A stretch of 64,000 nucleotides of DNA from Gnetum montanum (GCA_015680685.1 MNCI01017913.1:725465-789464), one strand, 5' to 3'. Positions 46,791 through 59,330 are shown, counted from the first letter of the stretch. The notes: generated from the letters alone by a model not told the origin. Program-made: numbers and translations.

Positions 46791-47458
46791 GAAAAATAAC
46801 AAAAAAAATCTAACTTGCACCCATACCCTACATTTCCCTGGGCACTCATGCCTTGCGCACACCCCTTGGGCATTTATGCTGATGCCACGAAAATCAAGAA
46901 CAGTGAGCAAAAATCCTAGATAAACCTGAAACAACCCCAAAATTGTGGGCATAAAATTCTATCTTAGGTAACGCTGTCTATAAATGCCAGAGAAAAGTAA
47001 GAGAAAACAAATCTACCTATGCAGGGCCCCATCCCATGTTGGAATCTTGGTTTGGTGGAGATGTTGGAGAAGCTCTTGACTCTCCTCCACAAACGCCAAA
47101 TTCGCCTGCCAATTCCCTTTGTCTCGCCTTGCCTTTCCTCTGCCCTTGTCCTTCATGGTTGCCTTGCTTATGCTGACACTGACCTTGTAGCTCACGCTGC
47201 ACTCCTAGCTCACGCTGTAGTCCAAGAACTAACGCTAGCACAAAACCCCCTCCCTTTACTTCAAAACCCCCTTTTAAACCCAAAACATTCTATTTTATTT
47301 TCTCTTATTTTATTTATTTAAATTTTATCATGTTTAAAATTTGTTTTCATTTATGTCAGCTTTGTTTTATGTTGGCCTATATTCCTCATTATTCCAGCCT
47401 CTGGAGATGATGCCAAAGAAAGTTATTATTATGCAAAGGAAGGGATGAAAAGTTAAAG

Positions 47459-47459
47459 T

Positions 47460-47536
<77 letters not shown>

Positions 47537-47560
47537 CACACACACACACACACACAGACA
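47459..47560. repeat. (AC)n microsatellite
   Basis: A run of about 100 bases of AC with three ATA/GATA interruptions, upstream of the antisense gene start and about 400 bp before the RT part. Minus frames with VCVCV are artefacts. Confidence 0.95.
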
Positions 47561-47849
47561 TACATATATGAACATTTATAAAATCCATAAAATTTTAAAG
47601 CCTCGTAAACTTATTGTTCACACAAAAATTTAAAAATCAAAAGCACTGCATACACTCATTCAGAATGACAAGTTAACATGAATATCACTGGCTCGGTACA
47701 ACCTAAAATTGCCATGATGATTGTTACGTTCTACAATTTTGTTAGTACATAAATTAGTTATCCAATGCCCGTTTACATTTAAATACTGCTTCGTCAAGCA
47801 AGAGTTGCTCACTTTGCTCTCGGTTTAAATTGGTAGGAGCAAGCACATG

Positions 47850-49480
47850 GCCACCAAGAATATTCTTTCAACATCGTCTCTCAGTGGACCATACGACGAG
47901 GTTAAAAGGGTAATCAATCCAGAATCCTTGGATCTAGACCCATGCACTTATACTGACTTAGTAGCTTCTACTCAGGAAATATCAAGCTGGCCTAAAACGT
48001 GGCCAAGACTTTAGATCTAGAGGCTGATAATATCATCAAAGATCCTCTTGTTGAGGTCCCCATTACTACATCCAATTGTGAAACTAGAACATTGAAATTA
48101 AGCACCCTACTAGACTCACAACTTGTCAATGACATCACTCAAGTACTAAAAGACAACATCAAAACATTTGCATGCTCATATACCGACATGCTAGAATTAG
48201 ACCCCTGGATTTTCCAACAGAATATCATCCTTAATGAGAACATTAAACCGGTGAAACAAAAAGCACGACAAGTTAGACCTGAGGTGGCTTTAGCAATCCA
48301 TGCTGAAATCACAAAGCTCTACCAAGCTGGTTTCATTTGGGCCATTGACTATTCTGACTAGGTATCAAACATTATAGTTGTACCTAAGAAGAATGGTAGT
48401 ATACACATTTGCATTGACTTTCACGATCTCAACATAGCCACTATAAAGGATGACTTCCCACTACCTAGCATTGATCAACTTATCAATACAACTACTAGGC
48501 ATGCACTATTATCCTTTATGGATGGATTTTCAAGATATAACCAAATAAGAATCAACCCAGAACATCAACTTAGAACAACTTTTATGATACCTTGGGGCAC
48601 ATTCTGCTATACAATGATGCCATTTGGCCTTAAAAACATAGGAGCTACATATCAATGAGCAATGGCATATATATTTAGTGATTACATGCTCAATTTGCTC
48701 AATGATTACGTTGACGACATCGCAGTTAAATCTAGAACAATTGAAGAAGATGAAAAAGATCTAGACCTAGTGCTTAAACGTTGTCTCAAATATGACCTTA
48801 GAATCAATCCAAAGAAGTGTGTCTTTGGTGTCAAAACTGGCAAAATGCTTGGCTTCGTAGTCTCTGAAACAAGGATTTGAGTAGACCCTGATAAGGTTAA
48901 CGCAATAACTAACATGAAACCACCAAAAAACCTTACTGAACTACGTGGTCTCCAAGGTAGATTGTAATTCATTAGATGCTTTATCGAAAGGCTGACAGAT
49001 AAGTTGAGACTCATGCAACACCTATTATGAAAGAATGTACATTTCCAATGGACTCATCAATGCCAATAAGTGTTCAAGAACATAAAACAAGAGCTAGCTC
49101 AGCTGCTGACTATTTATCCTTCATAAGGCGATAAACCCTTTTACATCTACCTTGCAACTTATTTTTCCATTGCATCAATGCTTTGTCAAAAATTTCAAGA
49201 TGGAGTCGAGATCCCTATATATTACCTAAGACATGCTTTAATTTCCTATGAACAGCGATACAATGATGTAGAGAAATCATGCCTTACCCTTGTTTTCTCC
49301 TTGAAGAAATGGAGGCATTATCTATTTCACAATCAAGATTACATCATTTGCAAGGATAATGTACTCTGTGCCATCACTAACAATATCTATGAGTCAAGTA
49401 GGATAGCTAGGTGGAAAGCGATGATCACAGAGTTTGACCTACACTATGTTGCTTAATCTTCCACAAAAGGTCAAGCAATA
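47850..49480 (+). pseudogene. Tat-like reverse transcriptase and RNase H
   Basis: The frame from 47999 has the RT N-terminus (KQKARQVRPEVALAIHAEIT), then VPKKNGSIHICIDFHDLN, MPFGLKNIGATYQ and the active site YVDDIAVKS (48707-48733), all with the catalytic Asp residues present. Later blocks are INPKKCVFGVKTGKMLGF and, after stops, LRGLQGRL. The classical RNase H follows (49178-49456: IYYLRHALISYEQRYNDVEK). Stops occur at 48361, 48660, 48880 and 48965. It would copy element RNA into DNA. Sequence before 47999 (KRVINPESLDLDP) may still belong to pol. Confidence 0.87.
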
Positions 49481-49483
49481 GTC

Positions 49484-49900
49484 ATGCAATTAACCGTCTT
49501 GCCAACACACGATCAAGCAATGATAAACCCTGAATTCCTAGATGAGAATGTTAATGGTATAGACACCGTACCCGACAACTATGAGGCAATCCTCTATTTT
49601 GATGGAGCTTCAACTTCTCGAGGAGGAAGTCCTGCGGTCATTTTAACATACCTGTCTGGAGAAATCCAATCCTTCACCTACCAATTAACCTTTCCTTGTA
49701 CCAATAATGTGGTGGAATACGAAGGTCTTCTCAAAGGTCTTCAAGTAGCATTAGCTTCAGGAATCGCACGTCTTATAGTTCGAGGTGATTCACATTTAGT
49801 CATTAATCAAGTCACAGAGATTTACGCATGCTTTCCATTTGCAACCTTATTGTGATTTGACCAAACATCTGCTAAGATGACTAGTAGAAGTGTATATACA
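49484..49900 (+). pseudogene. Second, archaeal-type RNase H
   Basis: AILYFDGASTSRGGSPAVIL, then VVEYEGLLKGLQVALASGI and LIVRGDSHLVINQV. The first Asp (FDGAS), the Glu (VEYEG) and the second Asp (RGDS) of the RNase H active site are kept; the frame ends before the last Asp. Tat-lineage elements are known to carry this additional RNase H after the classical one. Confidence 0.85.
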
Positions 49901-51310
49901 GCATGTTCCTAGGAGTGAAAATACTATAGCCGTTGCACTTGCCACACTAGCCTTAAACATGAAACCCGAAATGCTTCATGCATTGCCCAGCTCCATAACA
50001 AGTTGTGCTGAACCTATAATTAACACCCTTGATGGAATGCCTATAGCATCCGTTAGCACAACACATGCAATAGAATGGTACAATGACATAAAATAATCCC
50101 TTCTAAGAGGCGAGCCTCTACAACACTTGACAAATGGTCAAAAGGATGCCGTGCAAAAACGCTCTCGGAAATATGCGTTAATAGGAGATACCTTGTGTCA
50201 CAAATCCTACAAAGGCATTCTACTGATGTGCATTAGTAGCATTGATGGTTAAACGATTGTAGAACAAGTCCAAGAAGGACTTTGTGGAGGGCACATTGCA
50301 CCCAAAGCAATGACAACAAGGATTAGGCGCTTAGGCTACTACTGGCCACACATGGAGTACGATTGCAGCTCCAAGGTCATGACATGTGACATTTGCCAAA
50401 GGCATGACAATCTAAAACATGTGTCACCTAATGAATTACATACAACACAAATCAGATGGCCATTCCAAAAATGGGGATTAGACTTAATTAGACCGATAAT
50501 GCCATCATCCTCTACGGGACATAGCTTCATTATCACAACAACTGAATACTTCACAAAATGGGTAGAAGCTATTCCCCTTAGGAAGACCACTTCATAACAT
50601 ATTTGCACTTTCATAATAGAAAATATTGTGACCCATTTTGGTATTCTGATGACCATCGTTACTGACAATGGACCACAATTTAGCAGTGCAAACACTAAAA
50701 GATTCTGTGAAAGCTTGGTTATTAAACATGCATTCTCATCACCTTACTACCCACAATGCAATGGTCAGGCAGAAGCTACAAAAAAAATTGTCATCATAGT
50801 GCTCAAAATGATGCTAAATCAGAGCAAGAAACAATGGCATGAATAATTAGTCTATGCATTGTGGGCATACAGAACGACACATTGAACATCTACAGGTAAA
50901 ACTCCATATAGTCTTGTATACGAATCTGCAGCTGTTTTACCTTTAGAGTTACAGGTTCCTTCGTTGCGGATAACTCTCTCAGGTCTCCTTGATGAAGGCC
51001 AAAGCAATGAATTGTGCATTGCTAACCTCAACTCGGTGGAGGAGGAATGTGTGTGAACACTTGATCAGATCAAGTGGTATCAGAAACAACAATGGCAACG
51101 ACACAAACATGATCTGCATAAACGCCTGATTAAAGAAGGAGACTTAGTCCTTAAGGCCATCCGTGAACATTTAGATAAGTTCTCAGCTAACTGGGAAGTA
51201 CCTTAGTCACCAAGGCGTACAATAACGGAGCATTCAAACTTACTGACATGGACGAGAATGAGTTTGCTAATCCTACAAATCATCAGTACCTAAATTGGTA
51301 TTATGCCTGA
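49901..51310 (+). pseudogene. Tat-like integrase
   Basis: The zinc-binding part GHIAPKAMTT, YYWPHMEYDC and CDICQRH is at 50290-50405. In the core, KWGLDLIRP has the first Asp, IVTDNGPQFSS (50650) the second, and CNGQAEATKK (50758) the Glu. A stop at 50597 and others break it. The C-terminal part, readable only after a frameshift, is AYNNGAFKLTDMDENEFANP (51222-51281) and ends YLNWYYA. Confidence 0.87.
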
Positions 51311-52831
51311 TGAACTTGAGGTATGTTATGGTCTTGACATCATGACCTAAAACTGATACCACAGAATGGTCTTAGGGCTATGACTTGAAACTGGCACCAC
51401 AGAATGTCCTAGAGTCATGACAATAAACCAACACTACAGAGCACTATCTAGTATGACACTAAACTACCACATCTATCCACCATGACATGAAACTAGCATA
51501 CAGAGTCCACTAAGACTATAAACTGGTTTGCCTCTTCACAATCTGCTACGACTATAAACTAGCAATGCACCGTCCACTATGATGCTAAACTAGCACCGTC
51601 CCAAGGGTTATGACATGAAACTAACCCGAAATAGTCCACTATGACTGTAAACTAGCAACATCATTGACGACAGGCAATACTTGAAAAGATATGTTGTTGC
51701 AATTAGTTGTACATGTTTCACAAAGACTTGTTGCATAATTTATCCCATGGATCCTGATGAAGCTAATGCCATCCATGATTTCGTTTGCTTTGAAATTGCA
51801 CATGGTGGCTCCATCTCCTTGGTTGTTTCAAGTTTAAAGTACTTAGTTAACCATTTCATTTGTGGTTTTCTTTTCTTCTTGGAGTTGTGTTTGTAGGATG
51901 ACACACCTGAGGCGTTCATGCACAGATGCACTTCATCATGATGACAAGGTATCACATTCTTTCTAACGCCTGTAATTGGGTTAATCAATCTGTTCCTAAG
52001 TACATTCCCCATTCCTGATACATTCCCTATTCCCCATCATGTTCCCTTTATCCTATTTAATTACACTCCTTGGATACATTCTACTCCCCCAAAGCTCTTG
52101 ATATATCGTTGCACACTGTAACTCTTTAAGCAGTTGCAACACCAACACAGTACATAGTACATGATACAAAATGCAAGCACTTGAACATGAGCAAAGCTCT
52201 TTCAAAAAGGCCAAAACATCAAAAAGAAAATAGAAACAAAAAGAAAAGAAGAAACAAAAAAAAAAGAAAGAACAAAAAGGTCAAAGAGAAAAATGCATGG
52301 AAAAGGCCTTCATGACCCTGTTGATATCATAGACCAAAGACTATTGGCTATTCTCATACAAGCCCTAGGCAAGAAGGTAATTGTTTTGGAAAATAGTTAC
52401 ACTCATGTATCAAAGAGATCATGTTGCACATCATCGCGTGGCTTTGGCTGTTTACAACAGGCTCCCGTAAACACTTTGCAAGAGTCTCGTTTCTCCAAAG
52501 AACACACCTCCTATATATTGGTTTCGAGTCTACTGAAAACTGGCTATTGACAAGGACCAATGATATAGCTTGTTCATGTGAGAGCATTCCTACCTCACAA
52601 TTCCAATAGCCATTATATCCCTTGATCAACTCTTAATTTTCCCAGTTACAACCAATCCCCTTGCATCTTGAACCGCACTTCCCCAACCCCATGTACTTTT
52701 GGACATGGTGCGATGACGTCCAGCCAAGGGTTGACGGTTAATGCTTGGTACTTGGTTGTTCATGATGTTTTACACTTCTTTGTTGATGCCTCTTGGGTGG
52801 ATTCCTCTAGACATCAACAAAGAGGGACCAA
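51311..52831 (+). other. Tat-like element 3' untranslated region with short repeats and polypurine tract
   Basis: ATGAC-N-TAAACT(A/G)GCA repeats at 51330-51665 (about ten copies). AAAAAGAAA-rich stretch at 52200-52290. The sequence AACAAAGAGGGACCAA immediately before the LTR (52816-52831) is the likely polypurine tract. Small frames here (51681-51896, 52293-52550 and minus overlaps) have no family signature. Confidence 0.7.
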
Positions 52832-54568
52832 TGAAACACCACTAATTTCGGCTTAACACTTTGAAACAAGAACAACCCAGAGCCCTTTTGGCTTTTGGGA
52901 AATGAAATTTGACTAAGGCATAGAACTCACACCCAGTTGGCTCAAACGAGCTTGCTCATGCTCTGCTTGTCAGGATCGTTTGCCTTTAGCATAAGTAACT
53001 CCGACAGCTTTAAAATCAAGTCAAAGATGGCCCAATTTGAAGGTGCAAGCCATCCTCAAGGGCCATTGATGTCAAATCCAAGCTTCAGCATTCAAGGATT
53101 CAAATTTCACCATCAAAAGGTGCAAATTTTCTCTTTCATGCTATCACTCATGCTGAGGTCACGCTGGCTGCATGAATGCAGCGTGAGCAACTTTTAGAGC
53201 CCAAAACTGAGTCGAAACAATTTGATTCCCAACGTCCAAGTCATCCTCGGAGTTCATCGTCGACAAAATTCAAGTCCCAACCTCCAGAATTCCAGATTTC
53301 AGCTCAAAATTGCATGTTTTTGTAGCTCACATTGTGGTCATGCTGCAGTCATGCTGGCAGTGTGAGTCTAGCGTGAGCTAGCCAAAATAGTCCAAAATAG
53401 GGTACATCAAGCTCAATTTTTGATTTTTAGATCATTCCTAATGTCAACCACACAGTGAGACAATAGTTGCACTCAAGAAACAGGCTTCAAAATCAAAATT
53501 TGATGGAAAATACGTCATTCTGGCTCACTCATGCTGAAGTCACACTAAGCTCACACTGGCAGTGTGAGTGCAGCGTGAGTGTAGCGTGAGCACGTTGAAG
53601 ACACGCCAAGGGAAAATCAACTTACGCTGGAAGTCTTGGTCAAGCAAAGATGCCTCAAATAGCCACAAAGCCACCAAGATTAACATCCTGCTGTAGTTAA
53701 TTCAGAGATTGAGAAGATTCAAGCGAGCTGAAGTCAATCTCTCTTGTTGTACATTATCATTTCATTGTAAATTTTCATCATTCATGAGCTTCTCAAGCTC
53801 TTACGCTCTAAATTGTATGTGCTTTCATGAGCGTAAGCTAGCTTGAGTAAGTTAATGCACTCTGTAAGATACAATGCACCTAGTCAAAAATGTAGCTTGC
53901 CCACACACGTCCAACTCACACATAGCTATCCATTAGACACATGTCACTTGATCCGTTTTCCTCTCAATTCTCAGCAGTTGATTCCATCCATGAGTTTCGC
54001 ACCTAAGGCTAGACAAACCCTATAAATACCTTATTAATTCATATAAACAGGGTTGGCAATTTTGAAGGTTGATGGCTTAGGAAACTCAGACCATCAATAT
54101 TTGGGCACTTGGGCACACTTGACTCCTATCCAAGCATTCCTGAAACACATCACATCACCCCGGGGCTTAGCGCTAGATTTGCCATCTACATGTGCAACTA
54201 CGCTTTGTCCGGTACACATCTTTTCTAAGCAATACAATATAGTTCATTTTGCTAGCCATTATATTATTTGCTTTGTTTTATGTTAAATTTACATTTTGTT
54301 TACAATACCAGTTTTGCATATGCTTCTGTTTACATTTCGTGCGCACTGTTTGCATTTCAAACATCAGTTATGATAACCCCAGCATAGGCCATAGTTTACA
54401 CTCAGGGAAGTCCTTGGTTGATTTGCATGTAGACTATCCAAGGCACTCTACCTTCATTCTCTTTTATAGCTGGCCCTCATGTGAAGGTAGGGTCAGTTGT
54501 GTCTGTCCAATGATCTTTTGGTGTTTGTTTTCCCTTCTAGCCTTACATCGATGATTTCGGTCAGTACA
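52832..54568 (+). repeat. Tat-like element 3' LTR
   Basis: TGAAACACC...CAGTACA, aligned end to end with 35318-37035. TATAAATA at 54021-54028. The palindrome blocks are partly decayed by C-to-T and G-to-A changes (CACATTGTGGTCATGCTG for CACGCTATGGTCACGCTA). Confidence 0.93.
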
Positions 54569-54573
54569 GCAGG

Positions 54574-55690
54574 CACATGCCTTTTGTTCCCCTTGCATAA
54601 CTTTAAACCAAGGAGTTCATGGGCCCCATGGATGATTAATTATTATGGAAAGCTAAATACAAAAACTTGGAAGAAACTACCTAAGAATTTCGACATATCA
54701 AACCAAGACATTAAACAAGAACTTTAAACTATCATTGAGGTGAGACATTGAAGGCATAGATGGATGAGAGAGAGAGAGAGAGAGTGGAATGGAGTTCTCT
54801 ATTAAGGTCACATGAAGTCCCTTGTGAATTTTGTGGTTAAATGAATTGATAAAATCCATCCTTTGTCCAGACCAAAACCAACCACATTTAGTGACATCAC
54901 ATCATCACTCTAAGACTAGTTCACCTCCCTGAGACACAAGAGTACTCCCATAGAATAAATGGTGGTTATTCTATCTAAGGGGTGTGCTTTGAATTCCCAT
55001 CATTTTTTGATGATGGGAACCACACCATGCAAAGACCTATTCAACTTTCTATTATTGGTTAACATGGAATGGTAAGAAATCCATAAAAACACACATGCAC
55101 CCAAGTAAGTAGAAAATCATAAAGAGTATCGAATCCCCTTGAAGTCACACCCTAGTCAAATCTTTGAATATTTTCCAAATTTGGAAACTACCAATGTCAT
55201 AAGTTTATTATGGTTTTATTAATGAAAAAGGAACTGCACATTTCCAAAACAAGGAAAACCATAGAGTTTGTGGATGGGTCGATGTTGTGGACTCATTTCC
55301 TATTTTATGAAAAAATAACCATGTCCAGTTATCCATAACAAAATTCAAAACTTGAATCTAGACACTAATAATCAAATAATTGGATAGCACATGCTCACAT
55401 CAAACAAACCCCACTGTACCTAGTTGGCAATAAGGCATGTTATTATTAAAACATAATAAGAAAATCACATCCAAAATAAAGGAAAATATATAAGAAAGTG
55501 TAAAATATTTAAGAAAAATAAATTGTATTAACAATGTTGTAAAACAAAAATTTTGAAAAATCAATACTGTAGAAAATAAAAAGGTGTAAAATAAAAAGTT
55601 GTAAAAATAACAAGGTATAAAACAAAAAAATGTAAAACAAAATGATGAAAAATTGAGGAGCTGCTCATATAATTAACATGGATGGCCATC
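54574..55690 (-). other. E3 3' untranslated region, proximal part
   Basis: Continues E3 after the nested element: CACATGCC (54574), then blocks aligned to E1 1020-1900. (AG)n at 54769-54786. AAAACAAAA-rich stretch at 55520-55650. No coding frame. Confidence 0.75.
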
Positions 55691-56900
55691 TCCTACATGA
55701 CTAAGTTGAAAGGAGGAGATCTAAAGGATTAAGCATCATTTTCCATCTGATGAGGCGTTTGTTGCACTAGCCTGCTTAGGCTCATGTAAAGGTTTGACTT
55801 GTTGTTTGTTGACTAGCTATTTTTGATTAGGCTTTTTAGGTTTGTAGATCATCATGACACTAGAAGGAAAAGTTTCATAAATTATATAAGGTCCTTTCCA
55901 TAATGTCTGAAACTTAGTTCATTGAGGTACATGTGTGGGGTTCTAGTGGAGGACCTTATCTCCCAGTGGAAATTTGACTTTTCTAATTTTAAGGTCATGG
56001 AACTTTTTGTTGAATGCCTTATGCAACTTGTTAGATGATATGGCCACCAATAAATTTTCATCTAGTAAGTTGAGATTTATTATTCTTTTTATGCTAGACT
56101 CAAGTCAAGGTCAAGGTCATAAGTTGTTGAAATTGTATGGAGCTCGGATTGAATATGAAGTGTTGGTAATTTTTGGTACACCAACTCATAGAGAGAATAG
56201 CCTATAGGAAGTTTCCATGTTGAGTGTTTGGCCTAGAGAGCATCGTTGAGTTTTGTGCTCCAATCCCTCCTGTATTTGCTAATAGTTCTTATTAGGATGT
56301 TTGTGATTTTGCTATTTGTAATCTTAGCTTGACCATTGGCTTGGGGTTGGTAGGGTGTTGTTAGTTTATGTTTAACCACCAAGTGTTGCATGAGTTTTTT
56401 AAAGGTAGTGCCTATAAAGTGGGTTCCATTGTCAGAAATTAATACATGTGGCACACCAAACCTATTTACAACATTATGCTATAAAAATTGAGCAGTAGTA
56501 GAAGATGTATAGTTGGTGATGGCTGCTACTTTGACCCATTTTGTATAATAGTCAATAGTGACTATGATGTATGGCTTTCCATTTAACATGGGTGTGATGG
56601 AACCCATGAAATAAATGCCCTAGATGTTGAAGGGTTTTAGTGGTTGGATCCACTATTGAGGTTCCTTCATTTGAGCAGTCATTCCACCATCTCATTGGAA
56701 GGATTCACAAGAGTGGACATATTGGTGGAAATCACTGAAGATTGTTGATCAATAATACCCTACCATTAGGATTTTGATAGTTGTGCATCTCCTAGCATAG
56801 TGGCCTCCATAAGGACCTTCATGAGTGTTCTAGAGAACATGTAATTGATTAACATTAAGGACACATCAATGAACCAGGCCATTGGCACACACCATATAGA
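55691..56900 (-). pseudogene. E3 integrase
   Basis: Frame 56454-56233 has VLISDNGTHFIGTTFKKLM with the second catalytic Asp and NGQAKITNSKITNIL, where the catalytic Glu (usually GQAE) is Lys. RDWSTKLNDAL, then the LVY block (in another register at about 56190), lead to the C-terminus. Relic zinc-finger sequence lies at 56750-56900. Many stops. Confidence 0.78.
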
Positions 56901-58740
56901 GGTGTCCATTTATCTCCATGAAGTGTTTTACTTGGTGAAGAAACTTTTGTTTCTTTTAGTGGTCCAACCCTTGTGGCATGTATTGAGTGAGAAGATAGGT
57001 AAGAATGCCATCATACCATTTAGGCTTAGTGGGCAATTGTTCAGTTATAGCCCTAGCAAGGAGGAGTTCATTAGGAAATAGATCAGATAGTGGACCTTTC
57101 TCCTCTTTGTTGTCCCATTGTAACTGAGACAAGTGGTTAGTGATCACATTCTCAGTTTCCTTTCGATCTACCATCATAAGATTGAATTCCTATAAGATCA
57201 CTAGTCATCGTATGACATGGGGGCTCACCGTTGGCTTGTTCATGAGGAAGCAAATGGCACTATGATTTGTGTGCACAAAAAATTTGTATCCAAACACATA
57301 ATGCCTAAAATTTTGCAAAGCAAACACCACTACCATTAATTATTTTTCTATGGTGGTGTAATTCAATTGTGCACCCACAATGCTTTGGCTTATGCAATGG
57401 ATGTAATATAGATGTTTATTATCATCCAATTGTGTAAGCATAGCTTCCAAGGCATAATTTGATGCATCCATCATAACATGAAATGGTTTGGGCTAGTTGG
57501 ATGTTGGTAGAATTGGAGTTTCTACAAGTTTCTCTTTTAGTTGTTGGAATGATTTTTCAAATTCATTAGTCTAGACAAATGGAGCATCTTTCTTTGTCAG
57601 CTCAACCAATGGTTTTGTGATTTAGAAAAATTCTCTATGAATTACTGGTAGCAGATAGTGTGTCCACGAAATGATTGAACATATTTGACAATTTTTGATT
57701 GGAGGGTAATTCATTGGATGATCCTCATTTTTCTAAGGTCTACCTCAATTCCTACATGTGAGATTCGGTGCTCCAATACAATGCCTTCTTGGACCATTAG
57801 ATGACTCTTTTACCAATTGAGCCGCAAGTTTGTTTCCACGCATCTTTTCAGTTCTTGCTTAAGGCAATCTAGGACTTGCTCAAATGCAGCTCCATAGGTG
57901 GAGAAGTCATCCATGAAGACCTCCATACCACTACCAATTTATTGCTAAAAAGTGCTTAAGACTAGGCATTGGAATGTAGTAGGAGCATTGCATAGATCAA
58001 AAGGCATCTTATGATATGCAAAGGTCCCCTAAGAACTTGTGAATGTTGTTTAAGCCTAGTTGTCTGGTGCAATATGGATTTGGTTATAGTCACTATAACT
58101 ATCTAGAAAAATATAGTAGCAATGCCTAGATATTGTGTCTAATACATAATCAATGAATAGTAATGGAAAATGATCCTTGAATGTTGCCATATTCAATAGT
58201 CGAAAATCAATATAGACTCACCACTTGCCACCTTTCTTTGGTACAATCATGAGTAGACTAATCCACTTACTATTTGCAATGGAATAGATGAACCCTACCT
58301 TGAGGAGTTGTTCAATTTCCTCCTTGATAATTTACTTCAATTTGGGGTTCAATTACCTCTATGGCTACCTCTTTGGCTTCATGGTTGGGTCAGTGTAGAT
58401 ACAATGTTGCCATATCCTTGGATCAATCACTATGAGTTTGGAATATGACCAAGCAAAGGATGTTGACCATTTTTCAACAACATTCAACAACATTTATTTC
58501 TATTTTGGAGTAATATTTGAATTAATTATTACCAACTTTACATTTTTTAAGAATACATATTCCATGCTAGTAGGTAGAGTTTTTAATTCAAGGGGCTCTT
58601 GCTTAAAGTTTTCAGGAATTTCCAACTCTCCCAAATAGGTATCATCATTTGCATTTTCAAAGAGTTGGTGATGAACTTGCTCTAGTTCATCCATGCCTAT
58701 GATATATGCACATGTCAAGCTCTCAGTAGGTTCCATGCAA
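56901..58740 (-). pseudogene. E3 reverse transcriptase and RNase H
   Basis: The linker frame 58736-58500 has EPLELKTLPTSMEYVFL, the Athila-type lead-in to RT. The palm includes VPKKGGKW (near 58240) and the active site EVFMDDFSTYG at 57923-57891, with both Asp residues kept. The RNase H tail is in frame 57177-56956 (RKETENVITNHLSQL, the x-N-x-x-A-D-x-L-S-R-L block with D lost). Stops and frameshifts throughout. Confidence 0.8.
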
Positions 58741-59330
58741 AGTATGTTACTTTCAGGATTAGTGGTTAGCCATTGGGTGCCCTCTTGTTTTGTGGTTGCT
58801 GCATATTAACACCTTTTAATATCTACTTCTGGTGCACACTACTTGCATGTAGAAATGGATGCTTATTTAATAGACTAGAGTTTCTACACACAATTACACC
58901 CTATAGGACTATATGTGATGCATGTAACTCACTTCTTCTTGATCTTTTTAAACACATTTTCCTTAGATATTTCTAGGGAAAGATCTTTGATGTCCATTCT
59001 TGCATCAACGGTGCTTAGTCATGCCCTTCCCATGATGATTGGGAAGTTCCCTTTGCAGTTCTTAACCTTGATTTCTAGGAAATTGGTAGGATAAGATCAT
59101 CCATAGATAGTGATCATAATGTCTTCCCCCAGTCCCAATGGAATAGTAATGGATTGGTTTGCCAACTCTAATATGATATTTCTCTTTTTGAGGAGTGACA
59201 GGTTTCAAGTAGTATACATCTCATGAAAAATCAAATTCACACCAAAACCTAAATCAATAAGAGCTTTACATGGCTCATTCCTAGTAATCTACAAATAAAT
59301 AAGAGGACAACTAATTCCTAGGAAGGTTTC
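58741..59330 (-). pseudogene. E3 aspartic protease
   Basis: ITRNEPCKALIDLGFGVNLI at about 59285-59226 matches ITRNEPCKALLDSGSRVNLI of E1, with the active-site Ser now Leu (D-L-G). Downstream ANQSITIPLGLGEDI and PIIMGRA agree with E1. Two or more stops. Confidence 0.75.

Larger units (their letters stand above)
42004..47195 (-). pseudogene. Antisense multi-exon gene inside the Tat-like element
   Basis: Antisense to gag-pol, a series of exons ends in consensus donors (minus strand): GTAGAT at 47016, GTGAAG at 45856, GTAAGC at 45278, GTAAGTG at 44927, GTAAGTAG at 43784, GTATGTTC at 43390, GTATGTG at 43101 and GTGAGTGT at 42218. Acceptors include TTGTATGCAG (45746), TCCTATGCAG (45200) and GTGTGCAG (43012). 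Reading phase is kept across the two junctions I could test closely (45857/45745 and 45279/45199). Exon order: Lys-rich start (47195-47017); FCP1/NIF-like part (45907-44928); transposon-protein-like part (44831-43900); basic part; acidic part; helical charged exon (43011-42219); acidic tail ending DLGDQPPP (stop 42004-42006). Several stops and frameshifts mark it as decayed. Start and first intron are uncertain. Confidence 0.7.
35318..54568 (+). mobile_element. Tat-like Ty3/gypsy element, 19.25 kb, with an antisense gene between protease and RT
   Basis: Order: LTR, primer site, tandem repeats, gag (37689), protease (40700-41110), short repeats, antisense intron-bearing gene (47195-42004), RT, RNase H, second archaeal-type RNase H, integrase (to about 51310), 3' UTR repeats, polypurine tract, LTR. 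The YVDD context, dual RNase H and NLILGHPWL protease block fit the Tat lineage (Ogre and relatives), known for large size and extra ORFs. LTRs are 1718 and 1737 bp and closely alike; the TSD is perfect. Several stops and frameshifts in pol suggest it is no longer active. Confidence 0.92.
35313..54573. other. Target-site duplication GCAGG flanking the 19-kb element
   Basis: GCAGG at 35313-35317 and 54569-54573. E1 (841-861) and E2 (18000-18020) keep the uninterrupted site TCCCCAAAGCAGGCTCATGC, which confirms the pre-insertion sequence. Confidence 0.95.

Noticed and set aside
47367-47588. Cys/Val-rich 73-aa frame
   Set aside because: It is the (AC)n microsatellite read on the minus strand.
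41400-47850. Late nested transposon insertion between protease and RT
   Set aside because: I could not find TSDs, LTRs or terminal inverted repeats at its edges, and the CTCACGCTG motifs and flanking short repeats tie it to the host element. It is kept as a possibility only in the refutation tests.
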